This document shows positions 1-8,842 of a DNA stretch of 64,000 nucleotides, one piece after another; positions within the stretch are counted from its first letter, which is position 1, and the number at the start of each line of letters is the position of its first letter. The notes under the pieces were generated by a model. That model made no database searches, was not told the DNA's origin, and saw nothing but the letters and a program-made list of their open reading frames with translations. Both the position numbers and the translations under genes were made by a program. Source of the DNA: Mycobacterium sp. 1274761.0 (lineage in GTDB: Bacteria; Actinomycetota; Actinomycetes; Mycobacteriales; Mycobacteriaceae); contig NZ_LZMC01000020.1 of the NCBI RefSeq assembly GCF_001668615.1, forward strand, positions 1 through 64,000, read 5' to 3'.

Positions 1-1612
1 GTGCCGGAGCCGGCGCGACCGCAGCAGGTGCCGGAGCAACCGGGGCGGGCGCAGGGGCCACCGGAGCAGGAGCAGGCGCGAGAGCAGGCGGCTTGTACTC
101 CGGCTCGGGCTGCGGCTGGGGTTGCTGCTGTGGCGGCGGAGCCTGGATGACCGGCGGCGGCGCCAACGTGGTCGTCGTTGTCGTGGTCGTCGGCGTGGTG
201 GTCGTAGGCGTCGTGGTCGTCGTAGTCGTGGTGGTCGTCGGAGTTGTCGTGGTGGTCGTCGGCGACGTCGTGGTCGTCGTCGGCGTCGGGAACGGCCACG
301 TCGGCCTCGGGAACGGATCCCACGGCGGAATGACCGTCGGCGGAACCGGCGGCACCTCGGGAACCGGCACCGGCGCCTGGCCGGGGTCGACGACGACTGG
401 CGGCGCCGACGGCACGTTCAGCGGCGCCGGGGCGCGATTGATCGGGATGTTCGGCCGCAGCGGAGCGGCGGGCTGCGGCGACACCACCGCCGCCGGCAAC
501 GCCACCGGATCCGGCTCGTGCGGCACCGCAGGCAGATAGCGGCCCGGCACCGTGTCGGACTGCACGGGCGGCAGCGGCTGCGCTTCGACGTCGGCAACCG
601 GCCGGATGTTGATCGCGACTGCAACGGCCAGCGATGTAAACGCCATCACCACGAACGCCATCGCGCTGCCCATCAACAGCGTCTTCGGCGGCGGCGGCGC
701 GATCACCGCGGTGTAGGGCGACTCGTCCTCCTGCTCGGGCAAGAACTCCTCGACCGATTCCGGGGACATCTCGTACGGGTCGGGCTCTTCCTGCGAGTAG
801 GCCAGCAGCGGCCCGACGACGCCCTCAGCAGCGGGAGCCGCCTGCGTCGCATCGGCGGCAGCGGGCGCCATCTGCGTGGCATCACCGGCCGCCGGTGCCA
901 TCTGCGTGGCTTCCGCGGCCGCCAGGCCCATCGCCGTCGCGTCGGCGGCAGGCGCCATCTGCGTCGCCGCACCCGCGGCGGCGACACCGCCATCCCCGGC
1001 CGTCTGCGCGGCACCGCGGGCGATCGCGAAGCCAGGATCCGGCGGAACCTCCACCGGCATCATGGAATGTAGTTCTGCCGCAATCGAATCCAGATCCAGC
1101 CGCTGCCCCACCAGCATGACCCGGGTCGTGGCGTCCGCGCTGGGCACCTGCTGCAACACCGTCGCACACGCGACGGCTGCACCGCCCGCACCGATCGGCA
1201 CCGACGCCAGCACCGACGTCCACCCGTCGTCTTCGCCGACCGCTGTCAGCGCCACGGTGTCGTCGTCGGCCAACAGCAGCGCGGCGTCGGCGCCCAGACT
1301 GCGGGCCACCGCTGCGGCCGCTGCGGTCTCGGACACCACCTCGACGTTCTGCACGCCGGCGTTCGACACGGTCTGGCGCAGCGTCTCCGCCTCGGATGCG
1401 TCGGGCAGGCACAGCCGCGTCGCGGCGACCCGGTTGCCGGAGTCGGCGACCGCCCGATACGTGCCGACGATGGTGTCGGCAAGGTCGTTCGACGAGTCGT
1501 CGGTCAGGTCGAGCGCATACTCGTCGAGCACCTGGCCGTCCGAGGCCGACAAATCGACCATCGCCAGACGCGCAACGCGTCCCGTGACGGCCACCCCGAG
1601 GACTACGTCCAC
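1..1612 (-). CDS. DUF7159-type mycobacterial membrane protein with Thr/Pro-rich tail (3' end cut by window)
   Basis: Reading from a GTG at 1612, preceded by a strong GAGGAGGAGAG ribosome site, the frame stays open to the window edge (537 codons, no stop reached). The first ~200 residues (beginning VDVVLGVAVTGRVARLAMVD) form an actin/ATPase-like fold of the kind annotated DUF7159; a paralogue lies at 49530-50765. Residues ~215-262 carry imperfect repeats around ATQMAPAA. One membrane span follows (about 311-335), then a Pro-rich stalk with a run of roughly thirty mostly Thr residues (about 440-475) and an Ala/Pro-rich end, so the tail is probably outside the cytoplasmic membrane. Function is unknown. 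The family assignment rests on the N-terminus and architecture; the C-terminus cannot be judged. Confidence 0.8.
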   Translation of the reverse strand, partial: MDVVLGVAVTGRVARLAMVDLSASDGQVLDEYALDLTDDSSNDLADTIVGTYRAVADSGNRVAATRLCLPDASEAETLRQTVSNAGVQNVEVVSETAAAAAVARSLGADAALLLADDDTVALTAVGEDDGWTSVLASVPIGAGGAAVACATVLQQVPSADATTRVMLVGQRLDLDSIAAELHSMMPVEVPPDPGFAIARGAAQTAGDGGVAAAGAATQMAPAADATAMGLAAAEATQMAPAAGDATQMAPAAADATQAAPAAEGVVGPLLAYSQEEPDPYEMSPESVEEFLPEQEDESPYTAVIAPPPPKTLLMGSAMAFVVMAFTSLAVAVAINIRPVADVEAQPLPPVQSDTVPGRYLPAVPHEPDPVALPAAVVSPQPAAPLRPNIPINRAPAPLNVPSAPPVVVDPGQAPVPVPEVPPVPPTVIPPWDPFPRPTWPFPTPTTTTTSPTTTTTTPTTTTTTTTTTPTTTTPTTTTTTTTLAPPPVIQAPPPQQQPQPQPEPEYKPPALAPAPAPVAPAPAPVAPAPAAVAPAPA

Positions 1613-1725
1613 AGGTTCACTCTCCTCCTCGCCGACCGCGCTTCCGCGAAGTTCCAAAGCTACCGCACACCTTTTGGCATCCTGGGTGGTTGAACCGATG
1701 CCCGTCGGCCTGCGTGCAGTAAAAA

Positions 1726-1740
1726 GTGACCACTAGTCAC
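1726..1740. repeat. Short inverted repeat GTGAC-N5-GTCAC, possible operator
   Basis: The perfect 5-bp arms GTGAC and GTCAC are separated by CACTA, with a run of five A just upstream. The element lies in the 147-bp region between the divergent genes starting at 1612 and 1760, about 20 bases before the GTG of the membrane protein. The position would suit a repressor or a leader hairpin. The arms are short enough to be chance. Confidence 0.3.
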
Positions 1741-1759
1741 CTGCGAGAGGAATCGCCCC

Positions 1760-3469
1760 GTGAGCGACCAGCGTTACGACGCGCCTGAGACCGTCGCGGT
1801 GGCGACCCGTGCCGCGGCCGTCGTCGCCCGGTCGCCCCGGGTCGGCTACGTGCCCGTGCGCGCCAACATGCTGCGTGACGGCGTCGCGGTCGGCCTGCTC
1901 GTGCTGGCGCTGCTGCTGCCGTGGAACCTCGACTTCGGGCTCGGCATACCCGGCAGCGACGGCTCGCTGTTCGCAGTGGTCGCCGTCGTGACGCTGCTCG
2001 CGCTGGCCGCCGCGCTGGCGCCGCACATCGGCCCGTTCCGGCTCACGGACGCCGGCCAGGACGTGCGACGCATCAGCCTTCTTCGGCTACTGCTGGCCGC
2101 TCCCTATGCCGTCGTCGCGGTCGGGTTCGTCATCTATCAGGTGGTCGAGACCGAGCGCACCGGCGGAACCGGCCTGACGCCGCCCGGCATCGGGGCAGGC
2201 CTGATGCTCGGAATCGCCGGTGCGCTGCTAGCGGCGCAGCCTCCGATCACCAGTATCACCCTGGAAGACAACGGTTTTCGGCGTTGGTACGCCACGGCGC
2301 GACTGCTGGGCGCGGCGTCCATCGCGCTGGCGACGCTGTCGGTCGCCTACAACGTGTACTGGCGGCTGCGCTATCTGTTCGTCACCAACGGCCAGTTCGG
2401 CGGCCAGGACATCGCGACCATCGTCACCACGCTGCTCTACGGGGCGGCGGCGATGATCGCGTTGGTCATCGCGTCGCGCTGGCTTCTCGAGAAGACGGCG
2501 GCCGCGCGGCTGGCCACCACGGCGGTGGGCGTCTCGGGTGCGCTGGCGGCCACGCTGGTCTGGCTGCTGCCGGTCGGGCGTGACGTCGACGCCTTCCACG
2601 GCATCGCGCAGAACACCTCGACGGCCGCCATCGGGTACGAGGGCTACCTGTTCTGGGCGGCGGCCGCGGCGATCGTCGCACCGACGACGCTGTACGCGAT
2701 CTTCCTGATCAAGCCGCCGACGCTGGGGGCCTACCGCTCTGCGGCGGAGAAATGCCTGACGCTGATCGCGTTCTGGGCGTTCGCCGCGGCCGCACTGCGC
2801 GTCGTCGACTACCTGATCGCATGGTCGCTGGATCTGCACCGCGCGCTGTACGACACCGTGGCGATGACGGTGTTCAACCTGATCACCGGTGTGATCGCGC
2901 GGTGGCTGCTGCGCCAACTGGCCCGCGGCGAGCTGGTGTTGACGGTGATCGCGGCATTCAGCGGGCTGCTGTTCGTGTTTACCGTCGCCAATCTGGCCAT
3001 CGGCGTGGCACTCGCGCCGCGCTACGCCGAGCCGTCGCCGCAGACCGTCTTCGGCAACAACCTCGCCCAGCAGATCAGCAGCATGTTCGACGTGACCGTC
3101 TGCCTGCTGAGCCTCGCGGTGTTGGTGGTAATGCTGTTCACCGGGCCGCTGGCCGGTTACTGGGTGCGCCGCCGCGAGAATCGCGCGCCTGCTGCTCCGG
3201 CGTCTGTTCCTGCCGCCCAATCGCCGATTTCTGCGCCGCAACCGTCCGCACCGACCGTGGCGCGGCCTGTCCCGTCGGTGCCGAAAATCGTTCGGCTGAA
3301 GGAGGATTCGACGACGGTGCTGCCGTCTCCGCCGACCGAAGCCATGCCCGCGCCGACCACCGCACTGCGCATCATCCGTCGCCAGCCGGCATCCGAGCCC
3401 ACAATCGCGTGGCCGTCGGATGACGACGGCGATCAGCCGACGACGAAGGGGCCGGCCACCGACGGCTGA
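1760..3469 (+). CDS. Conserved polytopic membrane protein of unknown function
   Basis: This 569-residue protein starts at GTG 1760 with GAGAGGA just upstream. About twelve hydrophobic segments can be read between residues ~35 and ~475. They are followed by a cytoplasmic-looking tail of ~95 residues rich in Pro, Ala, Ser and Thr. No catalytic motif, nucleotide-binding site or transporter signature was recognised. It is divergent from the DUF7159 gene, a membrane protein with a similar low-complexity tail, and is followed after 13 bases by the TenA-like gene, so the two may be co-transcribed. It resembles unassigned integral membrane proteins of mycobacteria; no function is proposed. Confidence 0.75.
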   Translation: MSDQRYDAPETVAVATRAAAVVARSPRVGYVPVRANMLRDGVAVGLLVLALLLPWNLDFGLGIPGSDGSLFAVVAVVTLLALAAALAPHIGPFRLTDAGQDVRRISLLRLLLAAPYAVVAVGFVIYQVVETERTGGTGLTPPGIGAGLMLGIAGALLAAQPPITSITLEDNGFRRWYATARLLGAASIALATLSVAYNVYWRLRYLFVTNGQFGGQDIATIVTTLLYGAAAMIALVIASRWLLEKTAAARLATTAVGVSGALAATLVWLLPVGRDVDAFHGIAQNTSTAAIGYEGYLFWAAAAAIVAPTTLYAIFLIKPPTLGAYRSAAEKCLTLIAFWAFAAAALRVVDYLIAWSLDLHRALYDTVAMTVFNLITGVIARWLLRQLARGELVLTVIAAFSGLLFVFTVANLAIGVALAPRYAEPSPQTVFGNNLAQQISSMFDVTVCLLSLAVLVVMLFTGPLAGYWVRRRENRAPAAPASVPAAQSPISAPQPSAPTVARPVPSVPKIVRLKEDSTTVLPSPPTEAMPAPTTALRIIRRQPASEPTIAWPSDDDGDQPTTKGPATDG

Positions 3470-3482
3470 TTAGCCTCGTGCT

Positions 3483-4046
3483 GTGCATGACGACCTGTGG
3501 GCCGCCGCCACCCAGCATCCGTTTCTCGATGCGGTGCGCGACGGCACAATCACCGATTCCGCGTTCGACCGCTGGCTGGTGCAGGACGCGATCTTCGTCG
3601 CCGACCTGCTGACGTTCCAGGCGCGGCTACTGGCCCGGGCGCCGCGACCGGCGCAGGGCGTGCTCGCCGGCGGATGCGTCGCATTGGTGGCCGAGCTGGA
3701 CTGGTTCGAGGAGCAGGCGGCTCGCCGGGGGCTGGACCTCGGCGCCCCGGCGCTACCCGCGACGCTCGCCTACCGCGACCTGCTGCAGCGGCTGGACGCG
3801 GCGCCGTTCGACGCCGCATTCACGGCGCTGTGGGTGCTCGAACGGGTCTACCTGCTGGCGTGGACGTCAGCGGCGTCGGAGTCCTCACCGCTGCGCGAGT
3901 TCGTCGAGCACTGGTCGGCGCCGGACTTCGCCGGCTACGTCGACGCGCTCGGCGAACTGGCCACCCCCGACGATCATGCGGACCTCGTCGGCGCCGTGCT
4001 CACCCACGAGGCGGCGTTCTGGGATATGGCGCTATCTGTCGGCTGA
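3483..4046 (+). CDS. TenA/PqqC-family (thiaminase II-like) protein
   Basis: A 187-residue all-helical protein starting at GTG 3483. The N-terminus (HPFLDAVRDGTITDSAFDRW, then LVQDAIFVADLL) matches the TenA/THI-4 pattern of HPF, a G-x-I turn, F and a QD pair. The C-terminal EAAFW matches the family's final acidic/aromatic motif. TenA proteins salvage thiamine pyrimidines or form haem-oxygenase-like folds with other roles. The position of the usual catalytic cysteine is not clear here, so thiaminase activity is not assured. The last 15 bases overlap the end of the convergent DUF4407 gene. Confidence 0.75.
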   Translation: MHDDLWAAATQHPFLDAVRDGTITDSAFDRWLVQDAIFVADLLTFQARLLARAPRPAQGVLAGGCVALVAELDWFEEQAARRGLDLGAPALPATLAYRDLLQRLDAAPFDAAFTALWVLERVYLLAWTSAASESSPLREFVEHWSAPDFAGYVDALGELATPDDHADLVGAVLTHEAAFWDMALSVG

Positions 4047-5360
4047 CGGCAGTTCCCGCTGCCCGTCGCCGGCGCGCAATGACGTCGTCGTACGCGTCGG
4101 ACGCTCGATGCGTGTCACGGGTGCCTGCTTGACCGACGTCGCCGGCCTTCCCTCGACCCACTGCTCCTCGGCCGAATCGGGCTCCGCCGTCTCCTCGGAG
4201 GTCACGCTCACCTTGTGGCTGCGCTTCAACGAGAAGTGGATTTCTTCGGTCTCCTCGAATACCTGGCGCGCAGCGCGCAGGGGCCGCGTCGTCGTGTCGA
4301 TCGCAGTCGCGACGATCGGCGGCACGAACGGCCGCACCCAGCGTGCGGCCGCCTTCGCGACGTCGGGCACGCCGGGGATCGCCCCGCGCCTCTCCACGAC
4401 CGCCGGTGCTTCAGTCAACGCAGGCAGGTTGTCCGACTCGTCCTGCTCGACCCGCTCCGAGGACACCTGAATCGGCTCCTGAATCGGCGGCGCATCCAAC
4501 GCTGCGGCGACGCGACGACGCTGCTCCTCGCGTTCGATCTCATGCTGCGCCTCGAGCTCCATGCGGGCCGACGCCAGCTCCTGGTCAGCCCTCATGGTCT
4601 CGATCGCGGCGCGCACCTCGGCGCGCTTCACCGCGATCGCCGTATCGGCCTCCAGATCGGCCCGCTCCTGCTCCGCGCGTGCGGCCGTGCGGCGGTCCTC
4701 GGTCGTCTTCGCCCGCGACAGACGCAGGATCAACGGGAAGAGGAACAACACGATGAACACTCCGGTCAGCAGCGCGCGCAACACCGTCGCACCCGCGCTG
4801 GACAACGTGTAGCTGTTCATCGCCACCCATCGCGCGCCGAACCCGCGGTCTGCGCTCGCGATTGCGGCCTCACGCGCCTGCATCAGCGTCCGCTGATCGT
4901 CGGCGATCGCAGTGTCCAGTGACGGTGCAAGGCGATCGCGTTCTGTGACGGCCTTGTCCAGCTGCCGCTGCGTGTCGGCGAGAAACCCGTCGGCCGTGCG
5001 GTTTTCGGGCCCGACACCGGGAACGCCAGTGATGTGCGTCTGCGGGCAGGCCGGCGACGGGTTGAACTCGCAGCGCGCGACGACCAATGCCTCTTCACGG
5101 CGGCGGTTCGCGTCCACGACGGCGTCGTCAAGAGCAGTGCGCGCCTGGCGGCTGCGCTCCAGTTCCTCGGACGCGGCGGCGACGGCGGGTGCGGCGTCGG
5201 CGTTGCGCGCGGCGTGCTCGTCGATCCATCGGGAACTGGATCCCGCGAAGATCAGCATCGCCACGAGCTCGCCGACAACGACGCCCATGACGATCGCGAC
5301 AACCGCATACGCCAGCGCCTGCGTGCGCGTGACAACAACACCAAAACCTCTGTTCGGCAT
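4032..5360 (-). CDS. DUF4407 membrane protein with long coiled coil
   Basis: A 442-residue protein starting at ATG 5360. It has a membrane span at about residues 15-39, an extracytoplasmic charged helical region of ~150 residues containing a Cys pair (CEFNPSPAC), and a second span at about 195-217. A strongly charged helical stretch rich in Glu, Arg and Ala (about 220-290) should form a coiled coil, and an Arg/Glu-rich tail follows. This is the architecture of DUF4407. Function is unknown. The 3' end overlaps the convergent TenA-like gene by 15 bases; the 5' side is divergent from the LpqH-like gene across 166 bases in which no regulatory site was seen. Confidence 0.75.
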   Translation of the reverse strand: MPNRGFGVVVTRTQALAYAVVAIVMGVVVGELVAMLIFAGSSSRWIDEHAARNADAAPAVAAASEELERSRQARTALDDAVVDANRRREEALVVARCEFNPSPACPQTHITGVPGVGPENRTADGFLADTQRQLDKAVTERDRLAPSLDTAIADDQRTLMQAREAAIASADRGFGARWVAMNSYTLSSAGATVLRALLTGVFIVLFLFPLILRLSRAKTTEDRRTAARAEQERADLEADTAIAVKRAEVRAAIETMRADQELASARMELEAQHEIEREEQRRRVAAALDAPPIQEPIQVSSERVEQDESDNLPALTEAPAVVERRGAIPGVPDVAKAAARWVRPFVPPIVATAIDTTTRPLRAARQVFEETEEIHFSLKRSHKVSVTSEETAEPDSAEEQWVEGRPATSVKQAPVTRIERPTRTTTSLRAGDGQRELPSADR

Positions 5361-5526
5361 CAGAACTCCATAAACCGGGTTACGTTGTTACGCGGCGGAA
5401 TCGGCACGCCAGCGTGGGTTGTGGGCCATCGTCTCATAGGCGCCGTCGCGTATGCACATCCAACGCGCCACGTGTAGTTCGCGCCGCATTGTGGGTAACC
5501 CTCGCCGCATTGGGGAGGAGTGTTGA

Positions 5527-5958
5527 ATGCACACGCGATTTTTCGGCCTGACGACGGCGTTCGCGGCGGTCGCAATCGCCGGCGGATGCGGCCTGGTCGG
5601 CACCGAGCCGACCGAACCTTCGCGGACCTCGGGCCGAATCACACTCGGCGACAAGTCCTCACCGACGCAATCGGTGACGTGCACCCAGGTTGAGCAACTG
5701 TTGACGATCCGGGCGGTCGCCTCTCCCGGAAACGCGCGTGCGCAGCTGGAACTCGGTGCGGCAAAGCCGGTCGTCAGGACGGTGAGCCTGGAGAACATTC
5801 AAGGGCTCAACGGCATCGCGGGAAGCGGCAACGGCAAGGCTGAAGCGTCGGCCAACGGCAGCAGCGCCTACAAGATCACCGGTACCGCCGTCGTCTCCGA
5901 TCCCGCCCATCCGGGGCAAACGCAGAACCTGCCGTTCAGCATCGAGGCACCCTGCTGA
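5527..5958 (+). CDS. LpqH-family (19 kDa antigen-like) lipoprotein
   Basis: A 143-residue precursor with GGAGGAG 6-7 bases upstream of its ATG. A short signal peptide ends in AIAGGC, giving a lipobox with the acylated Cys near residue 21. The mature part begins with a Ser/Thr/Pro-rich linker and carries a C-Q/T-V-E-Q motif (VTCTQVEQLL) and a terminal Cys, as in LpqH, so a disulfide is likely. It ends in IEAPC. LpqH-type lipoproteins are exposed on the mycobacterial surface; the ligand is uncertain. The MFS gene starts 18 bases downstream. Confidence 0.85.
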   Translation: MHTRFFGLTTAFAAVAIAGGCGLVGTEPTEPSRTSGRITLGDKSSPTQSVTCTQVEQLLTIRAVASPGNARAQLELGAAKPVVRTVSLENIQGLNGIAGSGNGKAEASANGSSAYKITGTAVVSDPAHPGQTQNLPFSIEAPC

Positions 5959-5976
5959 GCCGTAGCATCACCGCAC

Positions 5977-7488
5977 GTGCTGACGGATACCCGCTACGTC
6001 TCCGGTGTCGCCGCGGCGATGACCGTCGTCGCGATGGGCCTGGGCTATGCGATCTCGATCGGCGACCCCACGATCCTGTCGGCCAATCTGCAGGTCGTCT
6101 CGGCCGGTCTGCACATCACCGGATCGACCGCCACCTTCGTCGCCAGCCTGGCTACGCTGACCATGGCCGCCGCGGTGCTCAGCGCAGGCGCCCTCGGCGA
6201 CAAATACGGCATGCGCCGCATGTATCTCATCGGGCTGGCCGGAGCGATCGCCTTCAGCGCGCTCGCCGCCGCCGCGCCGATTCCCGCGGTACTGATCGTC
6301 GCGCGCGCCGGTGTGGGCGTCACATTGGCATTCCTCATCGGCCTGTCGCTGGCGCTCACCAACGCGGTGTTCCCGCCAGGTCGGCGCGCCGCGGCCATCG
6401 CCGCCTACTTCGGCGTCGGCTACGCCGTCGCCACGCCGCTACCTGCCCTCAGCGGCATGCTCGCCAATGCGGTCGGCTGGCGCGCATGCTTTTTCGTGGT
6501 GCCGGTCATCGCCGCGCTGGGATTGGTCATCACCTGGCGGTTCGTGCCTGAGACCACGCCCGGTTCGCGCCTGCTCGACCTGCCGGGCCTAGCGCTGTTC
6601 GCCGTCGCCCTGCTCGCGCTGATCTTCGGCACCTCGCGGATGGAAACCGGCGTCGACGCGGTCGGCATCGTGTCGGTGGCCGTGGGCTTGGCGGCCGGCT
6701 GCGGATTCGTCGTGCTGGAGCTCCGCACGCCGGAGCCCGCGCTGGACATGCGGGTGTTCCGCTCCGGCCGGTTCAACGCCGCGGTCACCGCGGGTGTGGT
6801 GTTCAACATCGTGCTCGGCGGGTCGATGGTGCTGCTGTCGTTCTACCTCGTCACGATCCGTAAGGAATCCCACGAGCTGTTCGGGCTGCTGTTGATTCCG
6901 GCGACCGCGATGGCGGCGCTAGCCGCGACGTCCGCGGGCCCGGCCGCCAACCGCTTCGGCCCGCGAACGGTGATGACGAGCGGGCTCGTCGTGATGCTCG
7001 GCGGCCTGCTTGTGTTGCGGAGCTTCGACCTGGCCACGACACGGCCGGTCGTCTTCGCCACCACCGCGCTCATCGTCGTCGGCGGCGCGCTCGTCACCAC
7101 GCCACAGGCCACGATCATGATGAGCAGTGCGCCGCCCGATCTGGGCGGTGCCATCTCAGCGGTGAAGAGCGCCGTGAACGAGGGCGGATACTCGCTCGGG
7201 CCAGCGCTCTTCGCGCTCGTCGGTGTCAACCTGTTTCTCACCGACAGCGTGCACGAGCTGTCGCGGTCCGGAATCAACCGCTCCGAAGCCCGCGAGGCCC
7301 TGGTGACCGCCCACGGCGGCCGCCAAGCACATCTGGTCAACCCGCAGCAGGCGCAGCTGGTGATCGAGCAGGCCCCGCACAACGCCGTCGACGCGATTCA
7401 CACGCTGAGCCTCATCATGGCCGTCGGACCCGTGTTCGCGATCGTCCTCGCTCTGTGGTTGATCAAGCCGCGTCAGGACGGCGGATAG
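5977..7488 (+). CDS. MFS transporter, DHA2 (14-TM drug:H+ antiporter) type
   Basis: A 503-residue polytopic protein from GTG 5977 with about fourteen hydrophobic segments. The loop between TM2 and TM3 contains GALGDKYGMRRMY, the MFS motif A (G-x-L-[AG]-D-x-x-G-R-[RK]). The length and the 14 segments fit the EmrB/QacA (DHA2) group that exports toxic compounds with proton import. It sits 18 bases after the LpqH-like lipoprotein gene; lipoprotein-MFS pairs occur in mycobacteria (LprG-Rv1410c), but LpqH is a different family, so a joint role is only a guess. The 3' end overlaps the convergent flavoprotein gene by 16 bases. Confidence 0.85.
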   Translation: MLTDTRYVSGVAAAMTVVAMGLGYAISIGDPTILSANLQVVSAGLHITGSTATFVASLATLTMAAAVLSAGALGDKYGMRRMYLIGLAGAIAFSALAAAAPIPAVLIVARAGVGVTLAFLIGLSLALTNAVFPPGRRAAAIAAYFGVGYAVATPLPALSGMLANAVGWRACFFVVPVIAALGLVITWRFVPETTPGSRLLDLPGLALFAVALLALIFGTSRMETGVDAVGIVSVAVGLAAGCGFVVLELRTPEPALDMRVFRSGRFNAAVTAGVVFNIVLGGSMVLLSFYLVTIRKESHELFGLLLIPATAMAALAATSAGPAANRFGPRTVMTSGLVVMLGGLLVLRSFDLATTRPVVFATTALIVVGGALVTTPQATIMMSSAPPDLGGAISAVKSAVNEGGYSLGPALFALVGVNLFLTDSVHELSRSGINRSEAREALVTAHGGRQAHLVNPQQAQLVIEQAPHNAVDAIHTLSLIMAVGPVFAIVLALWLIKPRQDGG

Positions 7489-8411
7489 GGCAAGCCGTAT
7501 TCGTCGGCCAGCAAGCTCTGCACGACGATCATTGCGGCCTGTGATCCCGACGCGATCGCGCCCGCCAGATGCGGCTGCTGGGTGCACACGTCGCCGCAGG
7601 CGAAGACCCCGCCCGCCTCCGTGCGGTGAATCTCGTCGATGCCGATCGCCTGGCCCAGCGGACTCGGCGTGCACGAGGCGCCCAGCTGCTCCGCCAACGC
7701 CGATCGCTGCTGCAGCGGCGCCTCCACCAACAGCCCATCGCGCTCCAACCGCGCGCCGTCGGCGAACGCGATCTCTGTCAAAGTGCCGCTCTGGCTTATC
7801 AATTCGACGACACGGCGGTCGTCGATCGTCACCCCAGCGGCGCGCAATGCCTTCTCGTCGTCCGGGGACAGATCTGATCGTCCGTCGGTCAACGCGACGA
7901 CGTCGTCGCTCCACCCCCGCAACATCAGCGTCGAGTGGACCGCCTCTTCACCGGACGCCAACGACGCTAGCCGTTTGTCCCGCATCTCCCAGCCGTGGCA
8001 GAACGGGCACTGGAACACCGACGTGCCCCACAGCTCGGCCAGGCCGGGCAGCTCCGGCGGGCAGTACTGCATGCCGGTCGCGAGCAGCACACGTTTCGCC
8101 TGAACGATCTCGCCGTCGTCGACCTCCAGAACAAAGCCGTTGTCTTCCCGACGGCCGCTGTTGACCGACCCGCAGCGGTACTCGACGCTCGGATACTCTT
8201 TTAGCTCCCTGCGGCCCGCCGCGTACAACTCCGCGGGCGGACGCTGGTCGTAACCCAGCAACCCGCCGATGACGTCCGACGCCCGGTTGCTCTGTTGATC
8301 CGCGTCGATCACCACGGTGCGGCGACGCGCTCTGCCCAGCACCAGCGCGGCGCTCAGACCGGCCGCGCCCGCGCCGACGACGGCGCATTCCCATTCAATG
8401 CTCACGCCCAC
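7473..8411 (-). CDS. Thioredoxin-reductase-like FAD/NAD(P) oxidoreductase
   Basis: A 312-residue flavoprotein. The N-terminal FAD motif is GAGAAGLSAA, a mid-protein motif VLLATG closes the FAD domain, and a redox-active CPFC pair (VFQCPFCHGWE) lies near residue 140 as in low-molecular-weight TrxR. GVFACGD near the C-terminus is the second FAD contact. The NADPH segment (ASGEEAVHSTLML) is degenerate compared with the GxGxxA of true TrxB. It is therefore more likely a TrxR-like disulfide reductase/oxidase than the housekeeping enzyme. ATG 8411 is used; GTG 8405 two codons downstream is an equally good start. Convergent with the MFS gene. Confidence 0.8.
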   Translation of the reverse strand: MGVSIEWECAVVGAGAAGLSAALVLGRARRRTVVIDADQQSNRASDVIGGLLGYDQRPPAELYAAGRRELKEYPSVEYRCGSVNSGRREDNGFVLEVDDGEIVQAKRVLLATGMQYCPPELPGLAELWGTSVFQCPFCHGWEMRDKRLASLASGEEAVHSTLMLRGWSDDVVALTDGRSDLSPDDEKALRAAGVTIDDRRVVELISQSGTLTEIAFADGARLERDGLLVEAPLQQRSALAEQLGASCTPSPLGQAIGIDEIHRTEAGGVFACGDVCTQQPHLAGAIASGSQAAMIVVQSLLADEYGLPYPPS

Positions 8412-8457
8412 TCAGGTACCCAGGTGGGCTGGGTCGAATCCCGGATAGAGTCGCGCC

Positions 8458-8775
8458 ATGCCGATTCGCCACTGTGCCGGGGCCGCGTTGATCGCTGTCG
8501 CGCTGACGCCACCGGCGGCCGCTTATGGCGAGGCGGGTGACGAGTGCGGGCCCGTCGGGGACAACACCGTCACCGTCGCGGCGGGCAGCATCACCTGCGC
8601 CGACGCGATGGGCGTCATCGATCGGTATCTGACCGATCCCTCGGTGGTGCGCGACGGGGAATGGGTGCGCTTCGACGGGTGGGACTGCTGGACCCCCTCA
8701 CCCGAACAGCACGTGTTGAACGCCTTCAGCGCGGAGTGCAACCGCGGCGTCGACGACATCCAGATTCGCGACTGA
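8458..8775 (+). CDS. Small secreted protein of unknown function
   Basis: A 105-residue precursor with a Sec-type signal peptide (about residues 1-22, ending PPAAAYG). The mature chain is ~80 residues and acidic, with four Cys (in DECG, ITCAD, WDCWT and AECNR) that could form two disulfides. The tail is DDIQIRD. It begins 46 bases from the divergent flavoprotein start. It resembles small exported mycobacterial proteins without known function. No partner is evident from the context. Confidence 0.65.
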   Translation: MPIRHCAGAALIAVALTPPAAAYGEAGDECGPVGDNTVTVAAGSITCADAMGVIDRYLTDPSVVRDGEWVRFDGWDCWTPSPEQHVLNAFSAECNRGVDDIQIRD

Positions 8776-8842
8776 GGGGGTCTCGGCCCTTCCTCGAGCG
8801 TGAAGTTGTTGTCGGAAGATCGCGCGATTGTGGGCAATAAGT

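Noticed and set aside
1..560. Possible CRISPR-like or satellite repeats
   Set aside because: The periodicity is simply repeated Thr and Pro/Ala codons in an open reading frame; there are no unique spacers.
93..1072. Plus-strand frames rich in Val, Gly or Arg opposite the DUF7159 gene
   Set aside because: They are antisense readings of the Thr/Pro codon repeats; the minus strand has the ribosome site, a recognised family and a paralogue.
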